Below, one piece after another: positions 17,219 to 24,140 of a stretch of DNA of 64,000 nt; position 1 is the stretch's first letter; the number at the start of each line of letters is the position of its first letter. The notes under the pieces were generated by a model, which worked only from the letters and a program-made list of their open reading frames with translations, did no database searches and was not told the origin of the DNA. The translations under genes and the position numbers were made by a program. The DNA is from Immundisolibacter cernigliae (GTDB taxonomy: Bacteria; Pseudomonadota; Gammaproteobacteria; Immundisolibacterales; Immundisolibacteraceae): assembly GCF_001697225.1 (NCBI RefSeq), contig NZ_CP014671.1:2976001-3040000 (forward strand), read 5' to 3'.

Positions 17219-18090
17219 CCCAACCGGACGCTCCCGACTGGTTCTGCGAGGCGGTCGGCACCCCGGCCGACGCCCACTGGGTGCAGGTCGCCGGCTGCAG
17301 CATTCACTACCGCCGCTGGGGCGAGTCCGGCCCGCCGCTGCTGCTGGTGCACGGCGGCGGTGCGCACAACCACTGGTGGGACTTCATCGCGCCGTGGCTG
17401 GCCACCGATCACCGCGTGGCGGCCATGGACCTGTCCGGCATGGGCGAGAGCGGCCGGCGCGAGCAATACTCGCTGGACGATTTCGCCGCCGAGGCGATCG
17501 GCGTGTGCGAGGCGGCCGGCTTCGGTCCGGACGTGACCCTGGTCGGCCACAGCCTGGGCGGGGCGGTATGCCTGCGCGCCGCCGCCAGCCAGCCGGAGCG
17601 GGTCGGCGGCCTGGTGATGGCCGACTCGCCGATCCGCCCGCCGGGCTATCAGTTCCCCGGCACCGCCCGCAACCCGCTGCGCCAGCCGCGCCGCGACTAC
17701 CCGGATTTCGACAGCGCCCTGGCGCGCTTTCGGTTGATTCCGGAGCAGCCCTGCGACAACGCCTACATCCTGGACTACATCGGTCGGCATTCGATCATCG
17801 AAACGCCCGATGGCTTCTGGACCTGGAAGTTCGACGATCGCGGCCTGGCCCACATCAAGGTCGGCGAACAGGCGGAGGAGCTGCGCCAGCTGCGCTGTCG
17901 CATCGGCATCCTGTACGGCGAGAAAAGTGCCCTGTTTCCGCCCGAAGTGCGCCAGTACGTGCACCAGCTGGTGGACCGCCGCGGCCCGGTGTCGGCCATC
18001 CCGGAGGCCTACCACCACCTGTTCCTGGACCAGCCGCTGGCCTTCGTGGCGGCGCTGCGCATCCTGCTGGCCGACTGGCACGCACTGTGA
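17215..18090 (+). CDS. alpha/beta-fold hydrolase
   Basis: A 291-residue hydrolase. It shows LLLVHGGGAHNHWW (oxyanion region, about residue 40), the nucleophile Ser in VGHSLGGAV (about residue 110), and a late catalytic His in EAYHHLFLD. The ATG overlaps the BadI-like stop in ATGA, so it is the last gene of the acyl-CoA operon and may act as a thioesterase or ring-product hydrolase. The substrate is unknown. Confidence 0.86.
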   Translation: MTQPDAPDWFCEAVGTPADAHWVQVAGCSIHYRRWGESGPPLLLVHGGGAHNHWWDFIAPWLATDHRVAAMDLSGMGESGRREQYSLDDFAAEAIGVCEAAGFGPDVTLVGHSLGGAVCLRAAASQPERVGGLVMADSPIRPPGYQFPGTARNPLRQPRRDYPDFDSALARFRLIPEQPCDNAYILDYIGRHSIIETPDGFWTWKFDDRGLAHIKVGEQAEELRQLRCRIGILYGEKSALFPPEVRQYVHQLVDRRGPVSAIPEAYHHLFLDQPLAFVAALRILLADWHAL

Positions 18091-18115
18091 GACGCGCCGA
18101 CGCCCAATCGCAGGC

Positions 18116-18145
18116 AAAAAAAACCCGGCCAAGGGTGGCCGGGTT
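18116..18145 (-). terminator. intrinsic terminator of downstream unit
   Basis: On the minus strand, AACCCGGCC-loop-GGCCGGGTT (plus 18122-18145) is followed by eight T (18116-18123). This is a strong Rho-independent terminator. Confidence 0.85.
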
Positions 18146-18235
18146 AAAAGGATAACCCGCTCAGGGAGGGGAAGCGGGCGATACCTCGCAGAGGTCTCGT
18201 TGGTTAAGACCGGGGCTGACACCGGAAAGTTTCAC
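18116..18235 (-). ncRNA. candidate small RNA B (downstream unit)
   Basis: Minus-strand unit starting near GTGAAACTTTCC (18235). It can form GGTCT-taaccaacg-AGACC or the alternative ACCTC-tgc-GAGGT. A 6-bp hairpin CCCGCT/AGCGGG (18156-18178) then carries an 11-nt C-rich loop containing CCCCTCCC, and a perfect 9-bp terminator stem with eight T ends the unit. The C-rich loop is complementary to Shine-Dalgarno sequences, as in known anti-SD sRNAs. The transcript boundaries are inferred and no promoter is certain. Confidence 0.5.
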
Positions 18236-18314
18236 GGTCGACCAGAATTGTTTTCGATGGCCGCCACGGCGCGTGGCTAAGCTTGATGTCGGACATGCGC
18301 CGCCGATCGCAGGC

Positions 18315-18344
18315 AAAAAAAACCCCGGTCACGAGTGGCCGGGG
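18315..18344 (-). terminator. intrinsic terminator after rnfH
   Basis: Minus-strand CCCCGG...CCGGGG stem (plus 18323-18344; one C-A mismatch near the loop) followed by eight T at 18315-18322. It would end the ratA-rnfH transcript. Confidence 0.8.
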
Positions 18345-18439
18345 CTAGAAGGGAATAAACCCGCTCAGGGAGGGGAAGCGGGTGATACCTCGCAGAGGTC
18401 TCGTTGGTTAAGACCGGCCCACGCCAGGGAAAGTTTCAC
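18315..18439 (-). ncRNA. candidate small RNA A (rnfH-proximal unit)
   Basis: The same architecture as the downstream unit: GTGAAACTTTCC at 18428-18439 (overlapping the rnfH stop), the conserved block with the GGTCT/AGACC stem, the C-rich-loop hairpin at 18360-18382, and a terminator with eight T. Because it begins inside the rnfH stop region, it could be an mRNA 3'-UTR processing product rather than an independently initiated RNA. Confidence 0.5.
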
Positions 18440-18726
18440 CGCCCGCCAGACTTTTTTGCGTTGGTCGCCGCGCGTTGGCGTCGCGCTGTTTTCGGGTCCA
18501 CCTGCAGCGGCAGGTACAGCTCCAGCCGGTCGCCATCGGCGAGCGGCGTGTCCGTGCCGACGGTCCGTCCGAACAGGCCCAGCGTCCGGCCTTCGGTCAG
18601 CGCCAGATCGAAGGCCGCAAGTGCATCGCGGGCCGTGGCGCCGACTGGCAATTCAGCCTGAATGATCCGGTAGTCGGCCCCGTCCGGGCAGGCAATCTCG
18701 ACCCGGATCAGCTCAGCGGCGGCCAT
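18436..18726 (-). CDS. rnfH: RnfH family protein (UPF0125)
   Basis: A 96-residue ubiquitin-like beta-grasp protein. [28 protein letters not shown] and the central [25 protein letters not shown] match the RnfH/UPF0125 family, followed by a basic tail ([10 protein letters not shown]...KKSGGR). Its role is uncertain; it is the frequent partner of ratA in gamma- and betaproteobacteria. The ATG at 18724-18726 lies inside the 3' end of ratA (14-base overlap). The C-terminal codons and 3' UTR are duplicated downstream. Confidence 0.9.
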   Translation of the reverse strand: MAAAELIRVEIACPDGADYRIIQAELPVGATARDALAAFDLALTEGRTLGLFGRTVGTDTPLADGDRLELYLPLQVDPKTARRQRAATNAKKSGGR

Positions 18727-19171
18727 GCAGCGCATCCGCGCGGCGACAGAACGAATCCACCAGCCCATCCGCCACCACGCCCAGTACCGGGCCCAGCGCC
18801 ATACCCAGCAGCCGGCCGGCCAGTGCGTAGGCGATGTGAAAGCCGACCCGCGTCTGCGGCCGTGCCGCGGCTTCCCCAAGGTCATCGAAGGTCCAGACGG
18901 CGTGAAAGCGGCTGAACGGCCCTTCCACCAGGCGCAGCTCCACGCGCCGATGCGGTTCGAGCAGATTGCGAGTGGTGACACGCTTGTGCAGCCCGGCCAT
19001 CGCCATGTCGAGGCTGGCCAGCATGACCGAATCATCCTGCTGCAGCACGCGAGCCGACGCACACCAGGGCAGGAACTGCGGATATGACTCCACATCGTTC
19101 ACCAGGCTGAACATCTCCTCGGCCCGATGCGCCACCACCACCGACTTGCGTATTTCCCGAACCGCCGACAT
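18713..19171 (-). CDS. ratA: RatA-type coenzyme Q-binding START-domain protein
   Basis: A 152-residue START/SRPBCC protein starting [37 protein letters not shown], the standard N-terminus of the RatA/Coq10 family, ending near [24 protein letters not shown]. Coq10 homologues bind ubiquinone; E. coli RatA was reported as a toxin acting on the 70S ribosome. It is divergent from smpB, as in Pseudomonas and relatives. A TATCAT-like -10 lies about 50 bases upstream on the minus strand. Confidence 0.92.
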   Translation of the reverse strand: MSAVREIRKSVVVAHRAEEMFSLVNDVESYPQFLPWCASARVLQQDDSVMLASLDMAMAGLHKRVTTRNLLEPHRRVELRLVEGPFSRFHAVWTFDDLGEAAARPQTRVGFHIAYALAGRLLGMALGPVLGVVADGLVDSFCRRADALHGRR

Positions 19172-19303
19172 CCGCCCTCGTACCCTCGTTGCGCGGCGAC
19201 CATGCCACCGGCGCATGATAGCGGACCGCTCCGGCTGGCCCCCGGCGCGGCGCCGATCGGCCATCCCCTACAATGCCCGCCCGCTCCTGTCCGCGATCCG
19301 CCC
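19172..19303. promoter_or_regulatory. divergent ratA / smpB promoter region
   Basis: TACAAT at 19269-19274 is a good -10 for smpB, about 30 bases before its ATG. TATCAT on the minus strand near 19215-19222 is a candidate -10 for ratA. No convincing -35 boxes are seen. Confidence 0.4.
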
Positions 19304-19771
19304 ATGTCCAGCGCACCTTCCGCCACCATCATCGTCAACAAGAAGGCGCGCTTCGACTATCACCTCGAAGACCGCTTCGAGGCCGGCATCGCGCTCGAAG
19401 GCTGGGAGGTCAAGAGCCTGCGCGCCGGGCGCGTGCAGCTGGTCGACAGCTACGTGATCATCAAGAACGGCGAGGCCTTCCTGCTGGGCGCCATCATCAC
19501 GCCGCTCCCCACCGTCTCTACCCACTACGTGCCCGAGCCGCGGCGCACCCGCAAGCTGCTGCTGCACCGCGAGGAGCTGAACAAGCTGATCGGCGCCGTC
19601 GAGCGCAAGGGTTACACCCTGGTGGCGCTGGCCATGTACTGGAAGCGCGGCAAGTGCAAGGTGGAAATCGGCCTGGCCAAGGGCAAGCAGACGCACGACA
19701 AGCGCGACAGCGAGCGCGACCGCGACTGGCAGCGCGAGCGGGGGCGGATACTGAAGTCGTCCAAGCGTTAG
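19304..19771 (+). CDS. smpB: SsrA-binding protein SmpB
   Basis: A 155-residue trans-translation factor. It shows [49 protein letters not shown] and the basic tail [20 protein letters not shown], which threads the ribosome channel. It binds the tRNA-like domain of tmRNA; the ssrA gene is 131 bases downstream in the same orientation. ATG 19304 fits the family start (about 155-160 residues). Confidence 0.96.
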   Translation: MSSAPSATIIVNKKARFDYHLEDRFEAGIALEGWEVKSLRAGRVQLVDSYVIIKNGEAFLLGAIITPLPTVSTHYVPEPRRTRKLLLHREELNKLIGAVERKGYTLVALAMYWKRGKCKVEIGLAKGKQTHDKRDSERDRDWQRERGRILKSSKR

Positions 19772-19790
19772 GGAGATGCCGTCGGAACAC

Positions 19791-19822
19791 TGTGGGAGCC
19801 CGGCCGTGCCGGGTGATGATGG
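19791..19822 (+). repeat. REP-like palindrome, copy 2
   Basis: TGTGGGAGCCCGGCCGTGCCGGGTGATGAT core between smpB and ssrA, closely matching the core of the copy at 12905. The distal half is eroded (GGCGCG...GGGCGCGG). Confidence 0.6.
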
Positions 19823-19902
19823 CGCGTTTCCTGGGCGCGGAAAATGTTTCGCCTGGCCGGGAACCGCGACCAGGCGTACCATGTCTTACACACCGATCAC
19901 AT

Positions 19903-20261
19903 GGGGGCGACCTGGCTTCGACGTGGGTTGCGAAACCTGAGGTGCATGCCGAGGTGCAGTGACCTCGTAAATCACTCTGCAAAACTTTAGTTGCCAACGA
20001 CGACAACTACGCACTCGCTGCTTAAAACCCAGTAGGGTGCCGTCTGACCGGATGTGCTTGTGCGTTCGGGGTTCAGGCGTCGACACACACAAGCTCGCGG
20101 CAAGGCAGGCCTGGGGCCGACCCGCTAAAACCTTTCAGGATCGCTGGCTGTTTTCCCTGCCCGTCGGGTAGCAGTCGGCTAAAACAATAGACTGGGATAA
20201 GCATGTAGAGCCAACGGCAGAGGACTTGCGGACGCGGGTTCGATTCCCGCCGCCTCCACCA
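19903..20261 (+). ncRNA. ssrA: tmRNA (transfer-messenger RNA)
   Basis: A 359-nt RNA. The 5' end GGGGGCGACCTGGCTTCGACG and the 3' end GTTCGATTCCCGCCGCCTCCACCA pair as the tRNA-like acceptor stem (GGGGGCG with CGCCTCC, CCA encoded). The tag reading frame at 19993-20025 encodes ANDDNYALAA then TAA. Pseudoknot-forming segments lie between 20030 and 20200. It rescues stalled ribosomes with SmpB. The 3' end is a common integration site for genomic islands, and lower-GC DNA begins just downstream. Confidence 0.97.
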
Positions 20262-20268
20262 ATAACGA

Positions 20269-20298
20269 AACCCCAACCGTTCTCGGTTGGGGTTTTTT
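20269..20298 (+). terminator. ssrA intrinsic terminator
   Basis: Perfect 11-bp stem AACCCCAACCG-ttct-CGGTTGGGGTT followed by a T run (20293-20298). The stretch from 20300 to 20551 holds no gene I can recognise. Confidence 0.92.
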
Positions 20299-20551
20299 CT
20301 TGCCCGATCGCGCCGGTTCCCGCGTGTTGTTGGGGGTTCCTGCGGAAGCCTGCGGACTTCGCCAGCCGCCCGAATCGTCCGCTCCAGGCCACATTCCACT
20401 CTCTCCCGGCCATTCCTCGCTCCGGCCTTGCTCCCTGAAACTGACCCGAAGTCCGCAAAGGCCGCGACCGCACCCATTACAGATCAATGGGTTACGAGCG
20501 GACGAATCAAGCGGTTGGATTGGGGTATTGGCAGGTAACCATCGGGTCGCA

Positions 20552-20914
20552 CTACAGTGTCGGACCATTGTCTCGCCGACGCTCACCCATGCGCCTCCCA
20601 ACCGAAACCCCGATAGCAACGGCTGAAAGTTTCAGGTACGTCATCAGGCCTTCACCGGCCAGGTCATTTAACCATTGAGGTTGCGTCGGAAATGCTCCAC
20701 CTAGCGCAGCAACAAGGCAAGCAAGGGCGGCGAAAGCAAACCCCCATAGCAGTCCATGACGCCAGGCTACCAGGGCCGTAGCGAAGGCGTACGGAAATAT
20801 AGAACGAACAGGTGACCCGCCCAAAACACTCCATGCGAGAACGGCCAACAACACCCCGATCGCCACGAGCAAGTTGCGAGACACAAGGTTTCGCCTTAAC
20901 AAGTAAGTGCGCAT
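20552..20914 (-). CDS. small hypothetical membrane protein
   Basis: A 120-residue protein (MRTYLLRRNLVSRN...). Three to four hydrophobic segments are visible (LLVAIGVLLAVLAWSVL; FPYAFATALVAW; GLLWGFAFAALACLVAALGG; LKLSAVAIGVSVG), ending in a basic tail. AAGGAGAG lies upstream of the ATG. I recognise no family. It opens the lower-GC block next to ssrA, so it is probably island cargo. Confidence 0.6.
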   Translation of the reverse strand: MRTYLLRRNLVSRNLLVAIGVLLAVLAWSVLGGSPVRSIFPYAFATALVAWRHGLLWGFAFAALACLVAALGGAFPTQPQWLNDLAGEGLMTYLKLSAVAIGVSVGRRMGERRRDNGPTL

Positions 20915-20966
20915 ACCAATTCAACTCTCCTTGGATTTAGACATTCGTCATGCATCTTCCGACGGG

Positions 20967-21170
20967 TCATTTGGATAAGGGGGGCGTCCGACTCTCGAGT
21001 GCCGTATCGATCCAAGACTGAAGCTCACTCCAGCAAAAGCGCCAGACTCCGCCAAGCTTGAAGGCGGGCAACTTGCCCTCTCTAACAAGGCTGTAGACAG
21101 TTCGCGGCGTCACTTTCAGGTAGTCGGCGACCTGTTCAAGGGTAAGAATTTCCAGCATCTGTTCTTTCAT
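20967..21170 (-). CDS. excisionase-like helix-turn-helix DNA-binding protein
   Basis: A 67-residue MerR/AlpA-type single HTH protein: LTLEQVADYLKVTPRTVYSLV with REGKLPAFKLGGVWRFCWSEL matches the HTH_17/excisionase family. ATG 21170 was chosen because the sequence further upstream (48 codons) has no family resemblance; a second in-frame ATG four codons later is possible. It is divergent from the P-type ATPase gene and could either regulate it or be a leftover recombination directionality factor. Confidence 0.75.
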   Translation of the reverse strand: MKEQMLEILTLEQVADYLKVTPRTVYSLVREGKLPAFKLGGVWRFCWSELQSWIDTALESRTPPLSK

Positions 21171-21259
21171 ACAACTCTGATGTGCATTGACTAACACGCT
21201 GTGGGTTTGCCGGCGACTTTCGCGCACTCTCAGCCCCCCGAAGTTCTCAAGGAGTATCG

Positions 21260-21292
21260 AAGATGGTAGAATTTTCCTAGATTTTCCATCTT
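21260..21292. promoter_or_regulatory. dyad in HTH / P-ATPase divergent region
   Basis: AAGATGG (21260-21266) and CCATCTT (21286-21292) form a 7-bp inverted repeat with a 19-base AT-rich spacer that contains two related TAGA-ATTTTCC half-sites. It is a possible operator for the neighbouring HTH protein or part of the ATPase promoter. Confidence 0.3.
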
Positions 21293-21365
21293 TCTGTGAC
21301 TGACCGCAAGTCATCAGGTTTCAGTGCTCGCAAGCTCACAGATTGGCAACAAGGGAAAGGAGCCT

Positions 21366-24110
21366 ATGACGAATCCGACATCCGAAGATCGTTCACCAGC
21401 ATGGCACAACTTGTCCGTAGAGCATGTTGGTGCTCACCTGGAAACCAGCTTGACCGGCCTGGATGAGAACGAAGCACAAGGGCGTCTTGCAAAGCAAGGC
21501 CCCAATCGACTGCCTGAAGCTGCGCGCCGATCCGCTGTGGTGCGCTTCCTGCTCCATTTCCACAACGTGTTGATCTACGTTTTGATTGGCTCAGCAGCAA
21601 TCACTGCATTTCTCGGGCATTGGGTTGATACGGGTGTCATCCTGGCGGTGGTGATTGCCAATGCGGTGATTGGATTCGTGCAGGAGGGCAAAGCTGAACA
21701 AGCCATGGACGCGATACGCCACATGCTGGCCCCTCGCGCCAACGTCATTCGCAATGGCACACGCATCAGCATTGCCGGAGAGCAGCTTGTGCCAGGCGAT
21801 GTGGTGATACTGGAGGCAGGCGACAAGGTGCCTGCCGACATGCGCCTGTTCACTGCGCATGGTGTGTCCATTCAAGAGGCCATCCTGACGGGCGAATCCG
21901 TACCTGTCGAGAAAAACACCCACACCGCCGCAGAAGACGCTGCGCTGGGGGATCGCACCTGCATGGCGTTTTCCGGCACCTTGGTCACCAGCGGCCAGGC
22001 TAAGGGCGTGGTCGTCGCCACCGGCGCCCATACCGAGATCGGGCACATCAGCGGCTTGCTGTCCGAGGTGCAGACCCTCACCACCCCCTTGGTCAAACAG
22101 ATGGGGGCGTTTGCCCAGTGGCTGACCGTATTCATCTTGCTGATTGCGGTGCTGTTGCTGGTCTATGGCTACTTCGTGGGTCATCATGAATTTTCCGAAC
22201 TGTTCATGGCGGTGGTCGGCCTGTCGGTGGCGGCCATTCCCGAAGGCCTTCCCGCCGTGTTGACCATCACACTGGCCGTGGGTGTGCAGGCCATGGCGCG
22301 AAGAAATGCAATCGTTCGTCGTTTGCCCGCTATAGAAACCTTGGGCTCCGTATCGGTCATTTGCACCGACAAGACCGGCACTTTGACCCGCAACGAGATG
22401 ATGGTGGCATCCGTGCTGACCCACCGGCATCGCTTCTCTCTGGAGGGAGATGGCTATGCCCCTACTGGTGCATTGCGACTTGACGATATAGAGGTGTCTC
22501 CATCAGAGCACCAGGTGCTTGAAGAACTGGCCCATGCTGCCGCGCTTTGCAATGACGCAGCCGTGCACCAGAAAGACGGTGTCTGGCATGTAGAGGGTGA
22601 TCCCATGGAGGGCGCCCTGTTGGCCTTTGCCGGCAAGATGGATATTGATCCACGCAAGACGCAAGCACAGTGGACTCGTACGGATGCCATTCCATTTGAT
22701 GCAAAACACCGGTTCATGGCCACGCTGCATCACGATCATGATTGCCACGCCTTCGTGTTCGTCAAAGGTGCGCCGGAGCGAATAGTGAGCATGTGCCAAA
22801 ACCAGCGCGGTGCAAGTAACCGCACCGAGCCGCTGGACACAGCCTATTGGAACCAAAGCGCGGAAAAAATCGCCGCGCAAGGCCAGCGCGTGCTGGCCTT
22901 TGCCATGCGACAGGTAGCCGCCGAACATACTGTTCTGGAGCATGGCGATGTGGAAGGCCCGCTGACCTTGTTGGGCATGGTGGGCATGATCGACCCGCCC
23001 CGCTCCGAGGCGATTGCTGCGGTGCGCGAATGCCACGGCGCAGGCATCCGAGTGAAGATGATCACCGGAGACCATGCCAAAACTGCTGCCGCAATCGGTA
23101 AGCAGATCGGCTTGCAAAATACCGACACCGTGCTTACCGGGGCGGATCTGGACGCGATGAATGATGGCGCCCTGCAACAAGCCGCGTTGCACTGCGACAT
23201 CTTTGCCCGCACCAGCCCCGAGCACAAGTTGCGGTTGGTGATGGCGCTGCAGGCGCATGGCCTGACGGTAGCCATGACAGGCGATGGGGTCAACGACGCG
23301 CCGGCACTCAAACGCGCCGACGCCGGGATCGCCATGGGGAACAAAGGGTCAGAGGCTGCCAAGGAGGCCGCTGAGCTGGTACTGGCTGATGACAACTTTG
23401 CCTCTATCGTCGCCGCTGTACGAGAAGGTCGAACGGTCTATGACAACATCCGCAAAGTGATCAGTTGGACTTTGCCCACGAACGCTGGCGAGGCAATGAC
23501 CATTGTGGCTGCTCTGTTGTTGGGATTGACCTTGCCCATCACTCCGGTGCAGATCCTGTGGGTCAATCTGATCACCGCAATCACGCTGGGCATTGCCCTG
23601 GCTTTTGAGCCCACAGAGAAGGGCACCATGTTGCGGCCACCGCGCGCGCGCAGCGAGCCGCTATTGAGTGGCGCCCTGGTGTGGCACATCGTGCTGGTAG
23701 CGATTCTGTTTCTGTGTGGGGTCTACGGTATTTACGCCTACGCCATCGATCGCGGTTATTCCATCGAATTGGCCCGTACGCTGGCCGTGAATACGCTGGT
23801 GGTCATGGAGATATTCCACCTGTTCTTTATCCGCAATTTCTATAGCACGTCTTTGAATTGGAAAGCGGTACGAGGCACAAGGGTGGTTTGGGCCGTGGTT
23901 GTCGTCATTACGGCAGCGCAGTTCGCTATCACCTATCTTCCCCCTCTACAGGCAGTGTTCGCGACCGAGTCGGTGCCATTTCTGGACGGGCTATTGGTTG
24001 TTGCCATTGGTGTGGCGCTGTTTGCCATCATCGAAACAGAAAAACAGATTCGGCTTCACCTTCGCGACATCAACGTACGCAACTCGGAGATATTGCGAGC
24101 CAAGGATTAG
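21366..24110 (+). CDS. P-type (P2) cation-transporting ATPase
   Basis: A 914-residue membrane pump. The N-terminal cation-ATPase domain covers residues 12-75. The actuator motif LTGES lies near 175, and the ion-site motif IPEGLP near 291 is typical of P2 (Ca2+, Na+/K+-like) pumps. The phosphorylated Asp is in ICTDKTGTLT (about 335), followed by MITGDHAKTA and GDGVNDAPAL, with six C-terminal helices. It is distinct from heavy-metal P1B pumps (no CPx). AAAGGAG precedes ATG 21366. It starts an operon with two CPA2 antiporters. The ion is not determined. Confidence 0.9.
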   Translation: MTNPTSEDRSPAWHNLSVEHVGAHLETSLTGLDENEAQGRLAKQGPNRLPEAARRSAVVRFLLHFHNVLIYVLIGSAAITAFLGHWVDTGVILAVVIANAVIGFVQEGKAEQAMDAIRHMLAPRANVIRNGTRISIAGEQLVPGDVVILEAGDKVPADMRLFTAHGVSIQEAILTGESVPVEKNTHTAAEDAALGDRTCMAFSGTLVTSGQAKGVVVATGAHTEIGHISGLLSEVQTLTTPLVKQMGAFAQWLTVFILLIAVLLLVYGYFVGHHEFSELFMAVVGLSVAAIPEGLPAVLTITLAVGVQAMARRNAIVRRLPAIETLGSVSVICTDKTGTLTRNEMMVASVLTHRHRFSLEGDGYAPTGALRLDDIEVSPSEHQVLEELAHAAALCNDAAVHQKDGVWHVEGDPMEGALLAFAGKMDIDPRKTQAQWTRTDAIPFDAKHRFMATLHHDHDCHAFVFVKGAPERIVSMCQNQRGASNRTEPLDTAYWNQSAEKIAAQGQRVLAFAMRQVAAEHTVLEHGDVEGPLTLLGMVGMIDPPRSEAIAAVRECHGAGIRVKMITGDHAKTAAAIGKQIGLQNTDTVLTGADLDAMNDGALQQAALHCDIFARTSPEHKLRLVMALQAHGLTVAMTGDGVNDAPALKRADAGIAMGNKGSEAAKEAAELVLADDNFASIVAAVREGRTVYDNIRKVISWTLPTNAGEAMTIVAALLLGLTLPITPVQILWVNLITAITLGIALAFEPTEKGTMLRPPRARSEPLLSGALVWHIVLVAILFLCGVYGIYAYAIDRGYSIELARTLAVNTLVVMEIFHLFFIRNFYSTSLNWKAVRGTRVVWAVVVVITAAQFAITYLPPLQAVFATESVPFLDGLLVVAIGVALFAIIETEKQIRLHLRDINVRNSEILRAKD

Positions 24111-24140
24111 TCATATATCACGCCTGACCGGAGTTACTGA

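Larger units (their letters stand above)
18107..18476 (-). repeat. tandem duplication of the rnfH 3' end plus its structured 3' UTR
   Basis: Two units about 200 bp apart (18107-18275 and 18307-18476). The upstream one contains the true end of rnfH. The downstream one carries a decayed copy of the same coding end (in-frame ...NNSGRP-stop versus ...KKSGGR-stop). After the stop codon the two copies become nearly identical for a block of over 30 bases and share two hairpins and a terminator. The non-coding part is far better preserved than the coding part. Confidence 0.8.

Noticed and set aside
18107-18440. possible CRISPR array
   Set aside because: Only two long, diverging units of about 200 bp with internal hairpins and terminators; no short regular repeats, spacers or cas genes.
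20073-20619. overlapping minus-strand frames across the ssrA end and terminator
   Set aside because: They run through the tmRNA, a known structured RNA, and contain no recognised domain.
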